Translations under genes and position numbers: made by a program
The notes under the pieces: generated by a model
What the model was told of the DNA's origin: nothing
The model's database searches: none
The model's input: only the letters and a program-made list of their open reading frames with translations
From: Atrina japonica
Lineage: Eukaryota; Mollusca; Bivalvia; Pterioida; Pinnidae
Reading direction: 5' to 3'
Assembly (NCBI GenBank): GCA_030159075.1
Contig: BROG01000028.1
Location: forward strand, 597,501-661,500
DNA: 64,000 nucleotides
Part shown: one piece after another, positions 11,903-24,537 of the stretch
Numbering within the stretch: the first letter of the stretch is position 1
Layout of the letters: each line of letters opens with the position of its first letter

Positions 11903-12133
11903 CTATTGAGTAAACCTTAACACTCATTGAAATGATGTGTGTTTCAGGAACATTGAGAAACCTTTCAATTACATATAAGGAATTACAACATAAAATATAT
12001 CAAACTATTAATACAAATGCCGAACCAATGCGTTTGAGAACTTAAACATGCATTAATAATATTTCCGTAGACAAAGGCTATGTATGTCTAGACTGCGAAT
12101 AAACTTCAATGCTTTGTTCATGAAAGATGGTTT

Positions 12134-12141
12134 TATATATA

Positions 12142-12224
<83 letters not shown>
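12134..12224. repeat. (AT)n microsatellite, ~90 bp
   Basis: Simple AT array with one TTTA interruption near its left end. Confidence 0.97.
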
Positions 12225-12226
<2 letters not shown>

Positions 12227-12282
12227 ACCTCGCCTAAAGACGACCTTGTTTAGGAGATCAGTCAGATGGAATTATTAAGAGG

Positions 12283-12418
12283 CTTGTGTGTGTGTGTGTT
12301 GCTGTGTGAAGCTTTGTGAATATGTGTATGTGTGTTTGTTGCTGTGTGTGTATGTGTGTATGTGTGTATGTGTATGAATATGTGTGTGTGTACGTGTGTG
12401 CGTGTGTGTGTGTGTGCT
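12283..12418. repeat. Imperfect (GT)n microsatellite
   Basis: Compound tgtgtg / tatgtg / cgtgtg tract. The small open frames over it on both strands are repeat artefacts. Confidence 0.9.
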
Positions 12419-12748
12419 GTTTGCATTAATAGTGTATTCTCCGGCATCTGGGTGATTGTCGATATCTATTATATATATTCAATTCCATCGTATGTTTGTA
12501 CTTCACATGCGTAGAAGAAACTACATTAATAGCAAATGTTACTGCTCAGCCATTTTGTATGTACGTACATCAATAACAATGTTCAACCTATATCCAAGTT
12601 AAGTGTATAAAGAAAAAAAAACAAAAAAACAAAACCACAATGAAATGGAATACAACGTTTTATGACAACATTACGATATTTATCATATTATGAGCGTTCT
12701 TAAGTCAAAATTGTTTCTAATATGTTGAATTACAAAATTAGGACCAAT

Positions 12749-12751
<3 letters not shown>

Positions 12752-12824
<73 letters not shown>
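12752..12824. repeat. (AT)n microsatellite, ~73 bp
   Basis: Simple AT array ending in acatacacac. Confidence 0.97.
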
Positions 12825-12829
<5 letters not shown>

Positions 12830-13799
12830 CACACAACTACCATACCATAAGTTTTCTTATCATTGTATGATCATGTCATATGTTCTGCTCTTTTCAAAAT
12901 ATGGTACAGACTGTTAGAATAAATTATTTCTGTAACACAAATTTCCCATATAGTTAAATTATTATTATACGCACATAGGGACAGTACGGGTATCTTAAAT
13001 TTAAAGTGCCCCATTCATAGACGTAAATGTGTAGTGAATAGATCAAAAGTATGTCTGTTTCAGAAACGTTTCACAGCAATCTGTACGTTTGGATCAGAAA
13101 AATACAGGAATATTAGGAAACTGTAATTAAAGCACGTGTCTAGATTTGGATATGGCTCGAATGTCGTAATAGGATAACGTGAACACGATGTAGTGCTCAT
13201 AAGAATGAGTTTGTGAAATATGATAATAACATGATAATGAAAATAACTGCTAAAACTACGGTGAATTTTAATTGAAATGATGAGAAATGAATGGAGTAAG
13301 ATTCTTTAAGTGAGACAAAATGGTGAACAGGCACATCATGTTGTGGATCGTAAGTAATCTGTGACAAAATCTGAGGAACAGAAAATTAGGAAGTCACATA
13401 TTAATGTATGAATAGATAATGAATACAATGTTTCTGCACCATCCTGTCTTTATACATATGTGCACAAAAATTATGTTTCAATATACACAACAAATGGATC
13501 AATATATCAATGCAAATACTTATGTTAAACACAATTAAAACTCGCCATGAGGGAAAGTACATTTGATGCATGACGCAACGTCAGCAGAAAAAATAAGACG
13601 ACAAAAAGTAACGTCACGCTATAAGCACATAGATCATTCGATTTCTCTCTGTTGTATCATACTCATTCAATTATTTTATGAAATTATATATATTTTTGTG
13701 TTATCATAGAAATTTTCTATATGATTCATTGCATTGCCGAAAAAAACGCACACCCGCTTAATGTAATCAGAATGTCACTGTCGAAGATGTTTAAACCAG
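12825..13799. other. No recognised gene
   Basis: AT-rich, no repeat or coding signal that I can place. Confidence 0.5.
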
Positions 13800-14110
13800 T
13801 CATTTCTGCGCTTCTCAAATTTTCGCTATATTTAGCGATAGTGTTAAAATCGAAAAAAAAATATTGGAAATTGAAATATATAAATATTGGATCGCAACAA
13901 AAATCGCGACCTATTTTATTTACGTAGAAATATTGACTCGTTGTGGTGTTGTTTCATTTTCAGTGCATTGATTATTGGGAATCATAAAATTAAATTTGTA
14001 AAATATATAGGCATCAGTAAATTGTAAAAATTGAAATCGCCAAAATACGACCTTTAAATGCCGAAATCGCGAAAATTTCGTACCGCGGAAATAACAGTTT
14101 TTACGGTTTA
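13800..14110. repeat. Region of 'gcgaaatttt/aattttcgc' interspersed repeat
   Basis: Scattered blocks such as tttcgctatatttagcgata, aaaaatcgcgacc and gccgaaatcgcgaaaatttcg resemble the cgcgaaaatt repeats common in mollusc genomes. Boundaries are unclear. It lies just downstream of the FNDC4/5-like stop codon, so part may be transcribed as 3' UTR. Confidence 0.4.
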
Positions 14111-14435
14111 ATGGTTATTCATATTATTTTAAGTCATGCAGATATGTTTAAATCATCTTAAAGATAAATAAAGTTTACCCGGAGTAATTTTTTGACCCTA
14201 ATAATCCAATAAATATATGCGGGTGTTAATTTACAGTACTTGAATACACATGTCCAACAAATCGCATTATCTGAAAAATGTAAAAGCTAAAACAGAATGA
14301 AGAAATTATAAAATAATATTCATCGAGTGTTCCATTTCTCATGGCTAGTAAATTATAATGTTAACAACAATAATGTTATCTGCAAATACATATATCTTGT
14401 ACAAAAATAAAGGATACTTGTGCGTTGTGTTGTTT

Positions 14436-14806
14436 CTACATTTCAGTAGTTACATCCTCCATTTGAATTGTTGGCAATGCCTTTATTTGTGGTAAAGTGG
14501 GTAAGGCGGGCTCGGTGTGCATTCTCTGTAGTCGCCGTTTCTCTCTCTCCAACATTGTTATCGATAATTTTCTACTATAGTTTTTGTATATTACACTATC
14601 TTGCGGTCGTTTTACGATACGTATCGTTTCCAGATTTTTAGGACTATGTTTGTATCGCGGTTCCATGGGCTGGAGTATCCGGATACTATCCCATTGTTTG
14701 TAAAACAGAACCAACGCCACCATCCAAACTACTACTACAATCAATATAAACACAACCTCTTCCGGGTACAATCCATGTCGCAATACACTGAACTTTTCTG
14801 TAGCCT
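14436..14806 (-). CDS. Terminal exon: transmembrane helix and cytoplasmic tail of the same FNDC4/5-like protein
   Basis: This exon begins after a ttttttttcag acceptor (cag at 14809-14807). Its first two bases, AG, complete a phase-1 codon; joined to the G that ends the FN3 exon they give Glu, so the product reads ...STSLP-EATEKFSV. It encodes 122 residues and ends in TAG at 14438-14436. In order these are a short linker, a Val/Ile-rich helix of about 20 residues (EEVVFILIVVVVWMVALVLF), then YKQWDSIRILQP and a basic tail of about 80 residues (KRPQDSVIYKNYSRK, EREKRRLQRMHTEPALPTLP) ending EDVTTEM. Known: vertebrate FNDC5 has EVLIIVVV..W..VIALF.RQYD.I at the same place, so helix and juxtamembrane sequence support the family call. 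The tail is roughly twice as long as in vertebrate FNDC5 and has Pro-rich and Arg-rich patches. Expected topology is type I single-pass. A weak polyadenylation candidate (ATTAAA) lies at 14112-14107 on the minus strand. Confidence 0.8.
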
Positions 14807-14964
14807 CTGAAAAAAAATGAAATACAGAAATTAACAATTTTAGAAAAAATATAGTATGTCACCATCTGCTACTTTTTGTACCAGGTAATGGAATATGGTA
14901 CAAAAAAAAATTCTGAAAATTACAAATATTCTATCATTATCGAACAAGTACCGTTTTACCCACT

Positions 14965-15130
14965 TATATTGAACCTATTGCATTGCAATATCGCTTAAAT
15001 TGAAATTATTTTGATTCCCCGGCTAAATTTCTTTATTGCTATTATAACCTGTTATTTTGAAAACCATGTTTATATGAAAGAAAAATAATTATTTCCCATG
15101 AAGTTCAATATATCCGGGTTCAACTGTAAT
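14965..15130. mobile_element. pogo/Tigger-like non-autonomous repeat, copy 1
   Basis: The right end reads, inverted, ACAGTTGAACCCGGATATAT, the CAGT..AACC terminal pattern known from pogo/Tigger families. Internal blocks ttgattccccgg and aacctgttattttgaaaacc recur at 24608, 29695 and 44988. Confidence 0.5.
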
Positions 15131-15429
15131 TATGTATTAGTATGTTTTTGTACATGAAAAACACATTTAAAAAGCAAAGATTCGATGAATTTGTACACAT
15201 ACTTCAGGTTTCCACAAGTTTCCAAATGGTTTTAACAAGAATGCGTTTTTAATCAAATTTCCTTTACAGAAACATTCTGGAACCATTTTCCTTTATGTAT
15301 GCACGGTACTATCCGTATATAAAGATAATAACCCTCAATGCACGACTCAATTTCTAACCTGATGTGTTTGCCAAAGGCTTACATTGTGAAATCTAGCCAG
15401 TTGGTTTTGGACCTTTCTATACTACCCGC

Positions 15430-15478
15430 AAAGTGGGTGTGATTTATACTTTGGTATCTGAGATATTTTATATTTTAT
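15430..15478 (+). mobile_element. Short Penelope-like tail-end fragment
   Basis: Only gtgatttatactttggtatctgagat survives, the terminal ~25 bp of the RT element tail on the plus strand. Confidence 0.4.
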
Positions 15479-16329
15479 CCGCTATTGTAATATCCTTTGG
15501 ATTATTTATAAAAATGTATCAACTATATGTCAGAAGTCAGTGTTTTACAAAGCCCACGTTTACAAAGCCCACGTATACACCCTACAATGGCCCGAGGTAA
15601 GGATTTCAACTACCAATTGAATCTTCTGAACAGTTGTAGATTTTTTTTCACACAATCTAGTATATCAAAATCGTCTCAACATTTTTTTCAGTTTTTAATG
15701 TTAGAGTAGAGAATCCGGCTATATGTACCACGGAGAAAACCATTGGTCCTCCGCAAGTAGGATGAGGTTCCAGCCGGGCGGTCGTGGAGGCACCAGTATC
15801 AATTTCTAAAAGACGAAATATACTGAATGAAATTATATGAAATTTTATAATAAGGGGACCTTTTAAATTGAGTTAAATTTTGAACAACCACTTAAATGTA
15901 TGACAATTCAGCTACGACTAACGACATATGCTGTAGTTAAAGTTATGTGGTACTCGACCTATGCTTTGAAAAAAAGTTAAACATATTATAACTATTGAGT
16001 GACATTTCTGCAACAAATTATATGTGTTGATATCATCAATTTTTCATACTTCAATGACATTACGTTTAGGTATTGCTGTTATTTATAGAATAAAATAATT
16101 CTCTAACACAACCATCATAATAAATCTTCTTTTAGTAATAAACGTTCAACCGTTCAGAAAATACTTTAAGGTTAAGGTTTTGGTCTTGTCTCATTCCACT
16201 TATTTGTATTTCTGTATTTGAAATACATTCTACCTAAACCAATGGATATTAATGAAAGAAACGGTCGTCTCGAGCGAACACTTTGTACAAACCAGTACTG
16301 TAGGTTAGATTTTGTAATATCGTAGAAGC
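15479..16329. other. Intronic DNA, nothing recognised
   Basis: A short tandem (acaaagcccacgt twice near 15547) is the only structure seen. Confidence 0.5.
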
Positions 16330-16515
16330 GGAAATTTTAGCGTGACGCATATTAAGCGTTTTGTCCTAGAAATATGGTACATAATTTTAGCGAGAAGTAA
16401 TTTTAGCGACTTTGTTATTTTAAAAAGATAACATATCGACGATGAGAAATGATTTGTTAGCGAAATTTAATTTTGGCTATTGCAAAAACCTTGCTGAAGT
16501 TTCTGCATTTACGGT
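16330..16515 (+). repeat. 'attttagcga' repeat, uninterrupted copy
   Basis: Continuous version of the repeat split at 9205-10140: ggaaattttagcgtgacgc through aaaaagataac and gaaatttaattttggc. Confidence 0.65.
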
Positions 16516-16596
16516 ATGTTTATAACCAAAATTAACAATCCCAACAAATACAGTTACACACTCAAACTTCATGAGGAGTATAACATTAACTTCTAA

Positions 16597-16892
16597 GCGA
16601 TATAAGATGTGTTTACCAAAACATATGTAACAAATAAGAAAAAACAGCTATAGACAGACATAATAAATCTTATATTCCTATATATTTTGTGAAAATAAAG
16701 TCAGGTCCAGTGTGGTATCCATATACAGATAGGAAAGAAAATAGTGGAAATAATCAATTGCCATTGAACAATTGCCAAACTGGGTTTCTCAAGCTATTTT
16801 CACAAAATATATAGGAATTTGAAAATTTCGATGCCTGTGTATATCTCTTTTTTTGTTATAGCTCTGTTCGCTCTCTTTGGTTTTATAAAGAA
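16597..16892. mobile_element. Foldback MITE family (GGGGCATTAGCTG), copy 1, ends eroded
   Basis: Contains gtgtttaccaaaac near the left end, the inner inverted pair cctatatattttgtgaaaat / attttcacaaaatatatagg, and agtgtggtatccatatac in the centre. All are shared with 32895, 43337, 45089 and 49818. The outer terminal repeats are not clear in this copy. Confidence 0.7.
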
Positions 16893-17093
16893 ACCATCGT
16901 AAACATTATAGGCCTTGTGGAGATGATTCAATAATATGTTCTGCAGCTGACATTATGACGGGGTTATCAGATGTCAATATTTGTATTTTTGATGCTTGAC
17001 TTTGACAGGCCATTGGATATGGATACATTAGTCTTTTAAAATATTTGTACATATGGTGTGTTCTTAAAAAATAACTTCTTATACAAATCAAAA

Positions 17094-17195
<102 letters not shown>

Positions 17196-17700
17196 CTTCA
17201 TGATAAATCAATGTCAAATGTAAACATGAAAACCGTATTCTGGTGACAAAACGTAACGCATATTTGAGTACAAAAGTATTAGACAAAAATGGTTGAATAT
17301 CTAAGTTTACGTCTTTATCAATACATTTCATCAGTTATGTAACCGTCAGTGTATCAAAGACTGATTAAACGTTAAGCAGATTGAAAAGTTTCCGTCGTAC
17401 GCGAATGTATTTTAGATTTATAAATTATGCATACAACCGTTTATAAAGCGTTATCATCAATGGAAAAGTACAAAACACCCGATGCATACATGTGTAATCC
17501 ATTATCATTCCGGAAAAACGCATGTTGACATTCATTCTTTGAGGAATTACTAAAGAGCTTAATATTGTTAGCTCAACACAATATCGCTATTCAGCGTCAT
17601 AAGTGCATATCCTGTATATAAAGCCGTCGTCAATTCAAGTCAATATTAAATCTAAATCAAATGATTTTAGAAGAAGAAAAGGTATTACCAAACTACCGTA

Positions 17701-18177
17701 CTGGTCGAGGACCAGTAGTCTGCTAGAGGAGGCCTCCGTGGCCGAGTGGTTAGAGCATTGCGCTTTAAATCACATGGCCTCTCACCTCTGGTTCGAATCC
17801 CGCTAGGGTCATTTCGAATTAAGTGGGAAAGTTTGCCAGTTTTCCTGCGGAAGGTCGGTGGTCTTTAACCGGGTTTACCGGGGTTTCTCCTCCACCAATA
17901 AAAACTGGACGCCATCATATGACTGAAAGATTGTTGAGTATGGCGTAAAACAAAAAATCAAATCAAATAAAAAAAATCAAGTTTGCTAGAACCAGTCACC
18001 AGCTATTACATGATTTCGGCTATATATAACGCGATATTGTGATAATGTCTTAGATCAATCAGCTGTTGGGCATTTTTCTCAAACGGAAGACGAAAAAATA
18101 TTGTCGTGGTGCATACTAAAGACGAAGTAATGCCCTAGGCGGCTACTGGTAATAGTCGGCTATTGGTCCTCGACCAG
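17701..18177. mobile_element. TIR element with TA target duplication, carrying a nested SINE
   Basis: Terminal inverted repeats start CTGGTCGAGGACCA at 17701 and end, inverted, with the same sequence at 18177; similarity extends about 22 bp. The flanking dinucleotide is TA on both sides (17699-17700, 18178-18179), the target duplication of Tc1/mariner-type elements. Without the SINE it would be about 230 bp, so it is non-autonomous. Confidence 0.75.
17728..17975 (+). mobile_element. tRNA-derived SINE, family 2, nested in a TIR element
   Basis: The head resembles a tRNA with a long variable arm: A box gtggccgagtggttagagc, B box ggttcgaatcccgc. Then follow the body (tttcctgcggaaggtcggtgg, gtttctcctccaccaataaa) and the 3' end ttgttgagtatggcgtaaaac with an A/T-rich tail. 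A diverged copy lies at 52640-52885. Confidence 0.8.
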
Positions 18178-18224
18178 TATAGTATAAAATGAATATACAG
18201 TGTATATTAAAACATAGTTTAAAA

Positions 18225-19300
18225 AATCTCAGATAACAAAGTATAAATCAATAGAATGTCCAGGGCATAGATATAAATCGGGTAAAAATGGACAAACACG
18301 GACCTAGGTGGGATCAGGTGTCATGGAGGAGTAAGCATCCCCTGTCGACCGGTCACACCCGCCGTGAGTCCACAGTCAAGTCCAATGAAATACGTGAGGA
18401 GTGAATCCCCGTCACAATTGGCACATACGTCTCAAGAACCGCCATCGAAAAGGCAACTCAACATTTCACTCAGTGAAACAGAATAATCGCAAACAAGACT
18501 ATTATACCGACCATAAAATTTGCGAAACTTTGACATTAAACGCGGTTTTCGATATCCCTGTGGCAATAATTTGTCAGTGAGTAGTTTACCTCTGTATATG
18601 AAATCTTCATATGTTGTGCACGCCCTGGCATATCGGATCATTTGTGAAATATAAACTCCATATGCAGGTGACTGAGGGATATTACTACTTAAATGTGAAA
18701 AATTTACGATGGGAAAGTCGAAATCGTCGTGTTTGTCGTATAGCTTAGTTGGCAATTTCCTGTCTGTGTTTATATTAAGTAAAAAGTCTAAGTATGAAGC
18801 GTGTGTGCTTGATTCTGTTGTATCTTTAATTTCTAGTTCGCTGGGATATATCGCATTGACATATGTATGAAAATTGTCATTATTAATTGACAAAACGTCG
18901 TCGATGTATCTAAATGTCAAATTAAAGGCCACTTTGAATGAAGTCTGCTTCGTATGAATAAAGGACAATAAAGGGACACAATTGGTTCCAAAGGAATGCC
19001 GACAGTTTGTTAAAGGACCACGTCTCCGAACATTACAAATATATTGTCTATTAGAAATCTCAGCATGTTTTTTATATCAACTTCAGTATACTTATGTGTA
19101 GAATCAGAGTGGTGTTTGACGAATTAAGTATCCTGATAGCCAATCACTAGATATTTAAATTTTCGGGTACCACCTTTAGTGAAAAACACTCGTCTATGAT
19201 GCTAAAAAGGTATTTCTTTTAATTTTTTATGTGTAATAGTTGTGTAAAGAGTAGAGAAGTAATATTTTTGAACCTGTGAATTCGAGAAAATCATCAGTTG
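18225..19300 (-). pseudogene. Penelope-like RT copy with 3' tail, frame-broken
   Basis: The RT core is open for 178 codons (18968-18432) and contains FNLTFRYIDDVLSINND through SLSEMLSCLF. Compared with sister copies about 35 bp are missing before FNLTF (the QKKKKL stretch), and upstream DNA to about 19300 still matches the RT 5' part but in other frames. The tail runs to 18225. Another tail-only copy lies just upstream in the same orientation (19360-19580). Confidence 0.85.
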
Positions 19301-19359
19301 AGCTCAAATTTAGAGCAGATCTTGAGATCCGAAAGACACAGAGGTATTATGAATGGCCT

Positions 19360-19580
19360 AATATATAAAAACACAGATACCAAAGTACTAATCATCAATA
19401 TGTTTAGGGGGCAATATACAAAGCTGGTGAACACGAACCTCTGAAAATCTAGAGGTGGCGCCAAGTGTCATTAAGGAGTAAGTATCCCCTGTTGATCGGT
19501 CATATCAGCCGCAAATCCGCAGCCAAATTTGAGTTAGGAATATGACCGCATCACAATTGCTACAGATCTCTATCGTACAA
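19360..19580 (-). mobile_element. Diverged Penelope-like 3' tail, tail-only copy
   Basis: Contains agataccaaagta, aacctctgaaaatctagaggtgg, gtaagtatcccctgttgatcggtca and acaattgctacagat, all tail landmarks, about 75% similar to other tails. It is truncated before the RT. Confidence 0.65.
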
Positions 19581-19892
19581 AATATGGATGCGTAATTTGT
19601 AAATTAGAAGAATTCTTATTTAGTGCTTTCCTTGGTTTTAGAGTGGTTATCCATGAGATGCGTATATGAATGTTGACAATAACATCAGACAAAGACAAAT
19701 AGCGCTATATGGTGTCTAAATTATGCATAAGCTTTCAATGCATGTAGTGTAAAATATGTTGCAATAGACTAAAACAATGTATATATGAAATAATATTTTT
19801 ACCTGAATGAATATAATCAATTTATGCCAAAGCCATAAATTTTAATATTAAAAACTTATGACTTTCACTTATATGGTGGTAGGAATTAATAG

Positions 19893-20027
<135 letters not shown>

Positions 20028-20394
20028 CAATTGCTTTGGAAAAGCATGTGTATTACGTCTTGTGTGGCAGACGTGTGTTACATATTTTTCTTCTGGTTCA
20101 TATTGGCTCATATTGTCTTAAATGTTATTACAGTTTCCCTTTAGCTATTAAAGACGTTTGACCATTCCAGTACTATGATTTCTGAAACCTGTCTAACTTC
20201 AATAGTCAACATATCGACTTTTCCGACTTGCACTATTCCAATTTTTAGCCCACCCAAATTCTGACGGGTGCTAAGGGGAAACTTTGTAGCTTGTATGTCA
20301 CCAGTATGTTGCAAAAATATTTATTAATATAATATAATCGTTAAACTATAACAATTGCGAGAATCGGTACTCGGCAAGAATACTACGTCTCTGT

Positions 20395-20395
20395 C

Positions 20396-20472
<77 letters not shown>
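20395..20472. repeat. (AT)n microsatellite, ~78 bp
   Basis: AT array with one AA step. Confidence 0.97.
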
Positions 20473-20474
<2 letters not shown>

Positions 20475-20999
20475 TCATATGCATCCAATGTTTCGGAACA
20501 GTGGAATATGGGGTCCTAGTATAAAATATTCGAAATAAATCACGTGATTATATACCTCAAATCCAACTTACGTCATAGTATCCATTCAAATTTAATCTCG
20601 ATTATTTCTCGTTCTAGTGATGGCTTTTTAATTATTGGACATGTTGGGAAACTATTGGATTAATCCCAACACTGACACCACCGCCGGTACCAAGTCCTTT
20701 AAATTAAAATGCATTTTCCTGGTAAAATGAGATAAGGATATTCTCATGAGTGCGTTTCTATACACGTTTAAAATCAATAATATTTCGAGATATTCAAGTT
20801 TTTCATTACGATAATGTAATCACATCTGATTTTAAAACTAGGCCTTTTCCGCAGGGAATTCGATGAAAGAGAAAAACACAAATATAACACAAAGAGACAT
20901 TAACATAAATATCATAAGTCAAATCGAGATTATTAAAAATGTTATGTTACTGAGGTATCAGATAATGCCACTGGAACTTAACGATTAATCGGTTTTATT

Positions 21000-21165
21000 G
21001 TTTTTGTTCGGTTTACGCCACACTAAATACTATTCATTTAGAATATGGTGGCGACCCCGTATTAATGATGAAGGGTAATAATATACCCAAGAAGAGACCA
21101 CTGACAAATTTAAAATCAGTTGACGTTCCAGTGGGAATCGATCCAGTACTGTATAGAAGTCATAG
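21000..21165 (-). mobile_element. Possible third SINE-like repeat
   Basis: Read on the minus strand, a B-box-like ggatcgattcccac is followed by gtggtctcttcttgggtata, ggtggcgacc-like sequence and an end agtatttagtgtggcgtaaac, recalling known molluscan SINE 3' ends. No convincing A box. Confidence 0.4.
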
Positions 21166-21824
21166 ACGTCATATTTTTGAGTGCGATTGATAAAACAGGT
21201 TTAAAAGCAGGGTAACAAACTATATTATCAGCAACATCAAGAAGAACCACAGCCGCAAGAAATAAAAGAAAATTCATGATTCGAAAAACGCATGCATAAG
21301 TTACAACATGCGCGCAGTCATTTTGTACACCCCGTAATGTGCGACCGGGAAAATAAGATTGATACGATTGATCGTTTAATGAAAATATAAGAGTTACATA
21401 TCTGAAGGGTGAAATATGTGTGGTTTGGTTTGGGTCGGGTGAAAGTAAAGATTTTTTTATGTAGTATGTTATAAAATGTAAGCAAGTGCAATCTAAAAGT
21501 AGAAATACAATAGCAGCATAAGTTTTATCTCAAGGATTGATTTTTCAGGACACAGGATACTGATTTGACCAGGGTTTGATATACATGCCATCGATTTGAA
21601 GCTTGTTTCATTAGCATTTATGTTTATGTCAAAATCAAGATGACTTTCACTTATAGTCAACACGTGTTTGAGCCCCATTAGAACATAGCTGATTATGTGA
21701 TTTCTGCCTAGATGAATTGCGAAACGCTAGTTGCATATTAAAACAGCCTTTTAAAACTGGCTGCAGTCGTGTTACAGGAAAATTGTTGGGTGTAAGGTTA
21801 AACTTATGTGTTCATTAAGATATA

Positions 21825-21985
21825 AAAACCACAAATACCGAAGTATTAATAGTAAGGAATACGATATACAAATCTAATGAACATTTGGACAAAAGCGAAC
21901 GTCTGGAAATTCAGAGGTGGGATGAGGTGCCATGAACGAGTGAGCACTCGCTGACTTTCCCATCAGTCACTGAATGTAAACAGAT
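21825..21985 (-). mobile_element. Diverged Penelope-like 3' tail, tail-only copy
   Basis: Landmarks: aaataccgaagtatta, tctggaaattcagaggtggga, tgaggtgccatgaacgagtgagc. No RT follows. Confidence 0.6.
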
Positions 21986-22084
21986 TGAGTAAAACCTGAC
22001 TATTGAATTGGGTTGAGGATGAATATATACAATTGACTGATGTGAACAAGTGTCTGGCACATGACTGTCCATATGCTTTTTTGA

Positions 22085-22160
22085 CATCATTCAATTGTGA
22101 TGTCATAATCACGCAAGTGTTTGACAGGTCATTTAATTGTGACGTCATAATCGAAAAGAT
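22085..22160. repeat. Two-copy ~42 bp tandem repeat with CRE-like core
   Basis: tcattcaattgtgatgtcataatc and tcatttaattgtgacgtcataatc are repeated about 42 bp apart. The second has the palindrome TGACGTCA. No function is implied. Confidence 0.6.
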
Positions 22161-22394
22161 TGGTCAAAGGTGCCGTGTCGGGATTTGGCAATAGGGCAAA
22201 ATCTTTTGTCATCAGTGAGCTATTTTGATTACTTTTCTGAAGCTCACTATCACCTGAAGACCGGTGTAACTAGTAGACAAGAGATGCAGATCCCTCCATT
22301 GTTACTACATGAACCTATCCGAGGTATATTCCGGACGTTTCCATTTTGTCTTTTCCTATTGTTTAGATGATATACTCGTCACTTTTTTAATTGA

Positions 22395-22660
22395 AATTTG
22401 ACTGCTGACGTTCGGTCAAAAGATAATGCTTACTACTTCGTGACACCTGACACCACTACTGGATCTTCCAGGGGACCGTGTTTATCCAAAGTTCACCAGA
22501 CTTGGCGGTTAATACTTTTGTACACGGCGGACCGTGTTTTCCCAATGTTCACCAGCTTTGTATACTGTCTTTAGGACCACATCACCTAACCTTTGAATCT
22601 CCTGGGGGGATCGTATTTGTCCAATATTCACCAGATATTCATTTTGTATTTTAGACCACC
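22395..22660 (+). mobile_element. Penelope-like tail with a three-fold repeated segment
   Basis: The motif gga(c/t)cgt(g)ttt..cca(a).gttcaccag occurs at about 22475, 22527 and 22613, each after a cctgggg/caggggac-like block. It resembles the plus-strand tail landmark 'gaggtccgtgtttgtcc'. The tail appears triplicated by slippage or tandem insertion. Confidence 0.5.
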
Positions 22661-23369
22661 TAACAGCTTATTCTTCGGTGGCAGATATTTTCATTTTATG
22701 TGAATAATTCTGTTATCTAACTATAAAATCGTCCATTCAAAACATAAAATGGTGTTGGTAACATGAATGAAATGACTCATACAGATAGCTTAGAAATACA
22801 ATGATAAATTTGATAAAAGCTCCAAAGTTTTGCAGCAGTATTTAGTTGAATAAAAATAACTATTAATGAAGCCCGAGTAGATCGATTTTCTTTTCAGATC
22901 AACAAGCACTTGTTTATTTCTCAAAACCTTGTAAGGATTAAATCATCTCAGTATTTATACTAATTGACATTTCACGTTTCATTAAGTTTATTGTTTGCTA
23001 ATTTGAGGCAGATATATAATTACAACGGAAGTATATAATGTTATAAATCCTACAACAGTCAAATTACTTAACTAAACTAATTCTGGCATATTCCTCGAAA
23101 TCACTTCGTGTAAGGATTGAATCAATGCAACAGCCACGTCACTCTCATTGATACATCAAGATGCAAGCTATTCTGGATTCCGTGATTAACTATTGTTATT
23201 GTTTGCACATATTTGCATATATATATATATATACATGCAGAAGTACTGGAAGATGATTTACAGACGTAGACGTGTAAATGAGTACTTGCCGCCGGCGCCC
23301 TTCTTTTAATCAGCTATAAATTTTAGCACTCCTTCAAATTATACGGGAATTTTTATTCCCCCATGATAT

Positions 23370-23800
23370 TACTGAGGAATGTAAAGAGCATATCAAAACA
23401 TATAAAAATCATATTGGGACAAATACCACCTAATGTGTGTATCAAAGGACTGCATGAAAATATCTAGGACCAAGTGGCCATCAATCATGAAAAACGTATT
23501 TATCTGCAAAACCCTTCCAGCATGCAAATATACATAGGGTACTTATCAAAGCATGAAGTTTCATTGAAATCAATTCATCAGTGTATGCGGCATTGTGATA
23601 ACAAGGTGTCCATAAATATGGCTAAACATCTAAGTCCAAAGGGTTATAACTAGTATAAAATGATGTAAACAGACTGAGTGATTCCCTTCCTTCATAACAA
23701 ACTATACAATGTGAAATTGTGCAAAGTTTCATTAAAATAATTCCATGATGATAAACATATGTCTACAGCCAGGCAGGCAGACAGGTAGACATATAGGGTG
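23370..23800. repeat. Unclassified interspersed repeat with 'aagtttcattgaaat' blocks
   Basis: Two related blocks (gcatgaagtttcattgaaatcaattcatca near 23550 in part, and gcaaagtttcattaaaat near 23717) end in a degenerate cagacaggtagac stretch. Similar phrases are common in invertebrate repeats; the class is not known to me. Confidence 0.35.
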
Positions 23801-24537
23801 ATTCAAGTATAGCTTCCCGATCACAACTTTGATGGAGGTATAATGAGGTATAATGATTAGAGTATCTCAGCAAGAGAAAAGTTGTATATAGGGTTTGGGG
23901 TGCACTTTAATTATCCTTCTTGTTGTCCTGCTCAATGGCTGCTCATATTTCATCGTCGATAGGTAGTCAGTAGACAAAGCTTCGTTCGACAAGTTTGATG
24001 CCAAGTAGATTGTGGCCTATTATAATTCGTGAAATTGCTATCTATGCCATTGCCTTGTCTATTCTGGTTCATTCTGTGCATTCGAGACTTTGAGAGGTCG
24101 TACTCGTATGCTGAATTTTACCTGATATTTTCCTGGTGGAGCAGTACAAGCGTCGCCTATTTCCTTGATATGCAGTTTTTCCAGACTTATTCCAGGCCAG
24201 ATAATTTGTCATTCCTACATTCAATATTTACAAAATAGTTACGAGCACCTCTTGAATGTCAATCCTAACATAAAATGTTTTTATATCTGCACAACCTTAC
24301 GTAGACTGATTTGACTGAGTGTTTCTGTCTACCTACATATAGTATACATAAATATCATTTCATTTTCCGTACGAAAAGTCGATAATGAATACTGGAAAAT
24401 AGAGTGTGAAATCAGGCATCTTGGGGGAAAGGTTATTCCCTGCCTACTAGTCAAATCAGCCGTTACTCCGTAATCAGAAAAGGAAAAACTCATGTTTTAT
24501 ATCACATGTATATGATGTTTATACTTTTGTTAAACAG

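Noticed and set aside
17310..17345. CTGATGA on the minus strand near 17330
   Set aside because: The following GAAA is missing and no stems form.
17734..17812. Possible tRNA-Ser/Leu gene
   Set aside because: The tRNA-like head is joined to a SINE body and poly-A/T tail, and a diverged copy exists at 52640-52885.
23540..23600. Hammerhead-like string on the minus strand (CTGATGA, ATTG/CAAT stem, GAAAC)
   Set aside because: No stem I pairing and no acceptable stem III with a UH cleavage site; the words belong to a common interspersed repeat phrase.
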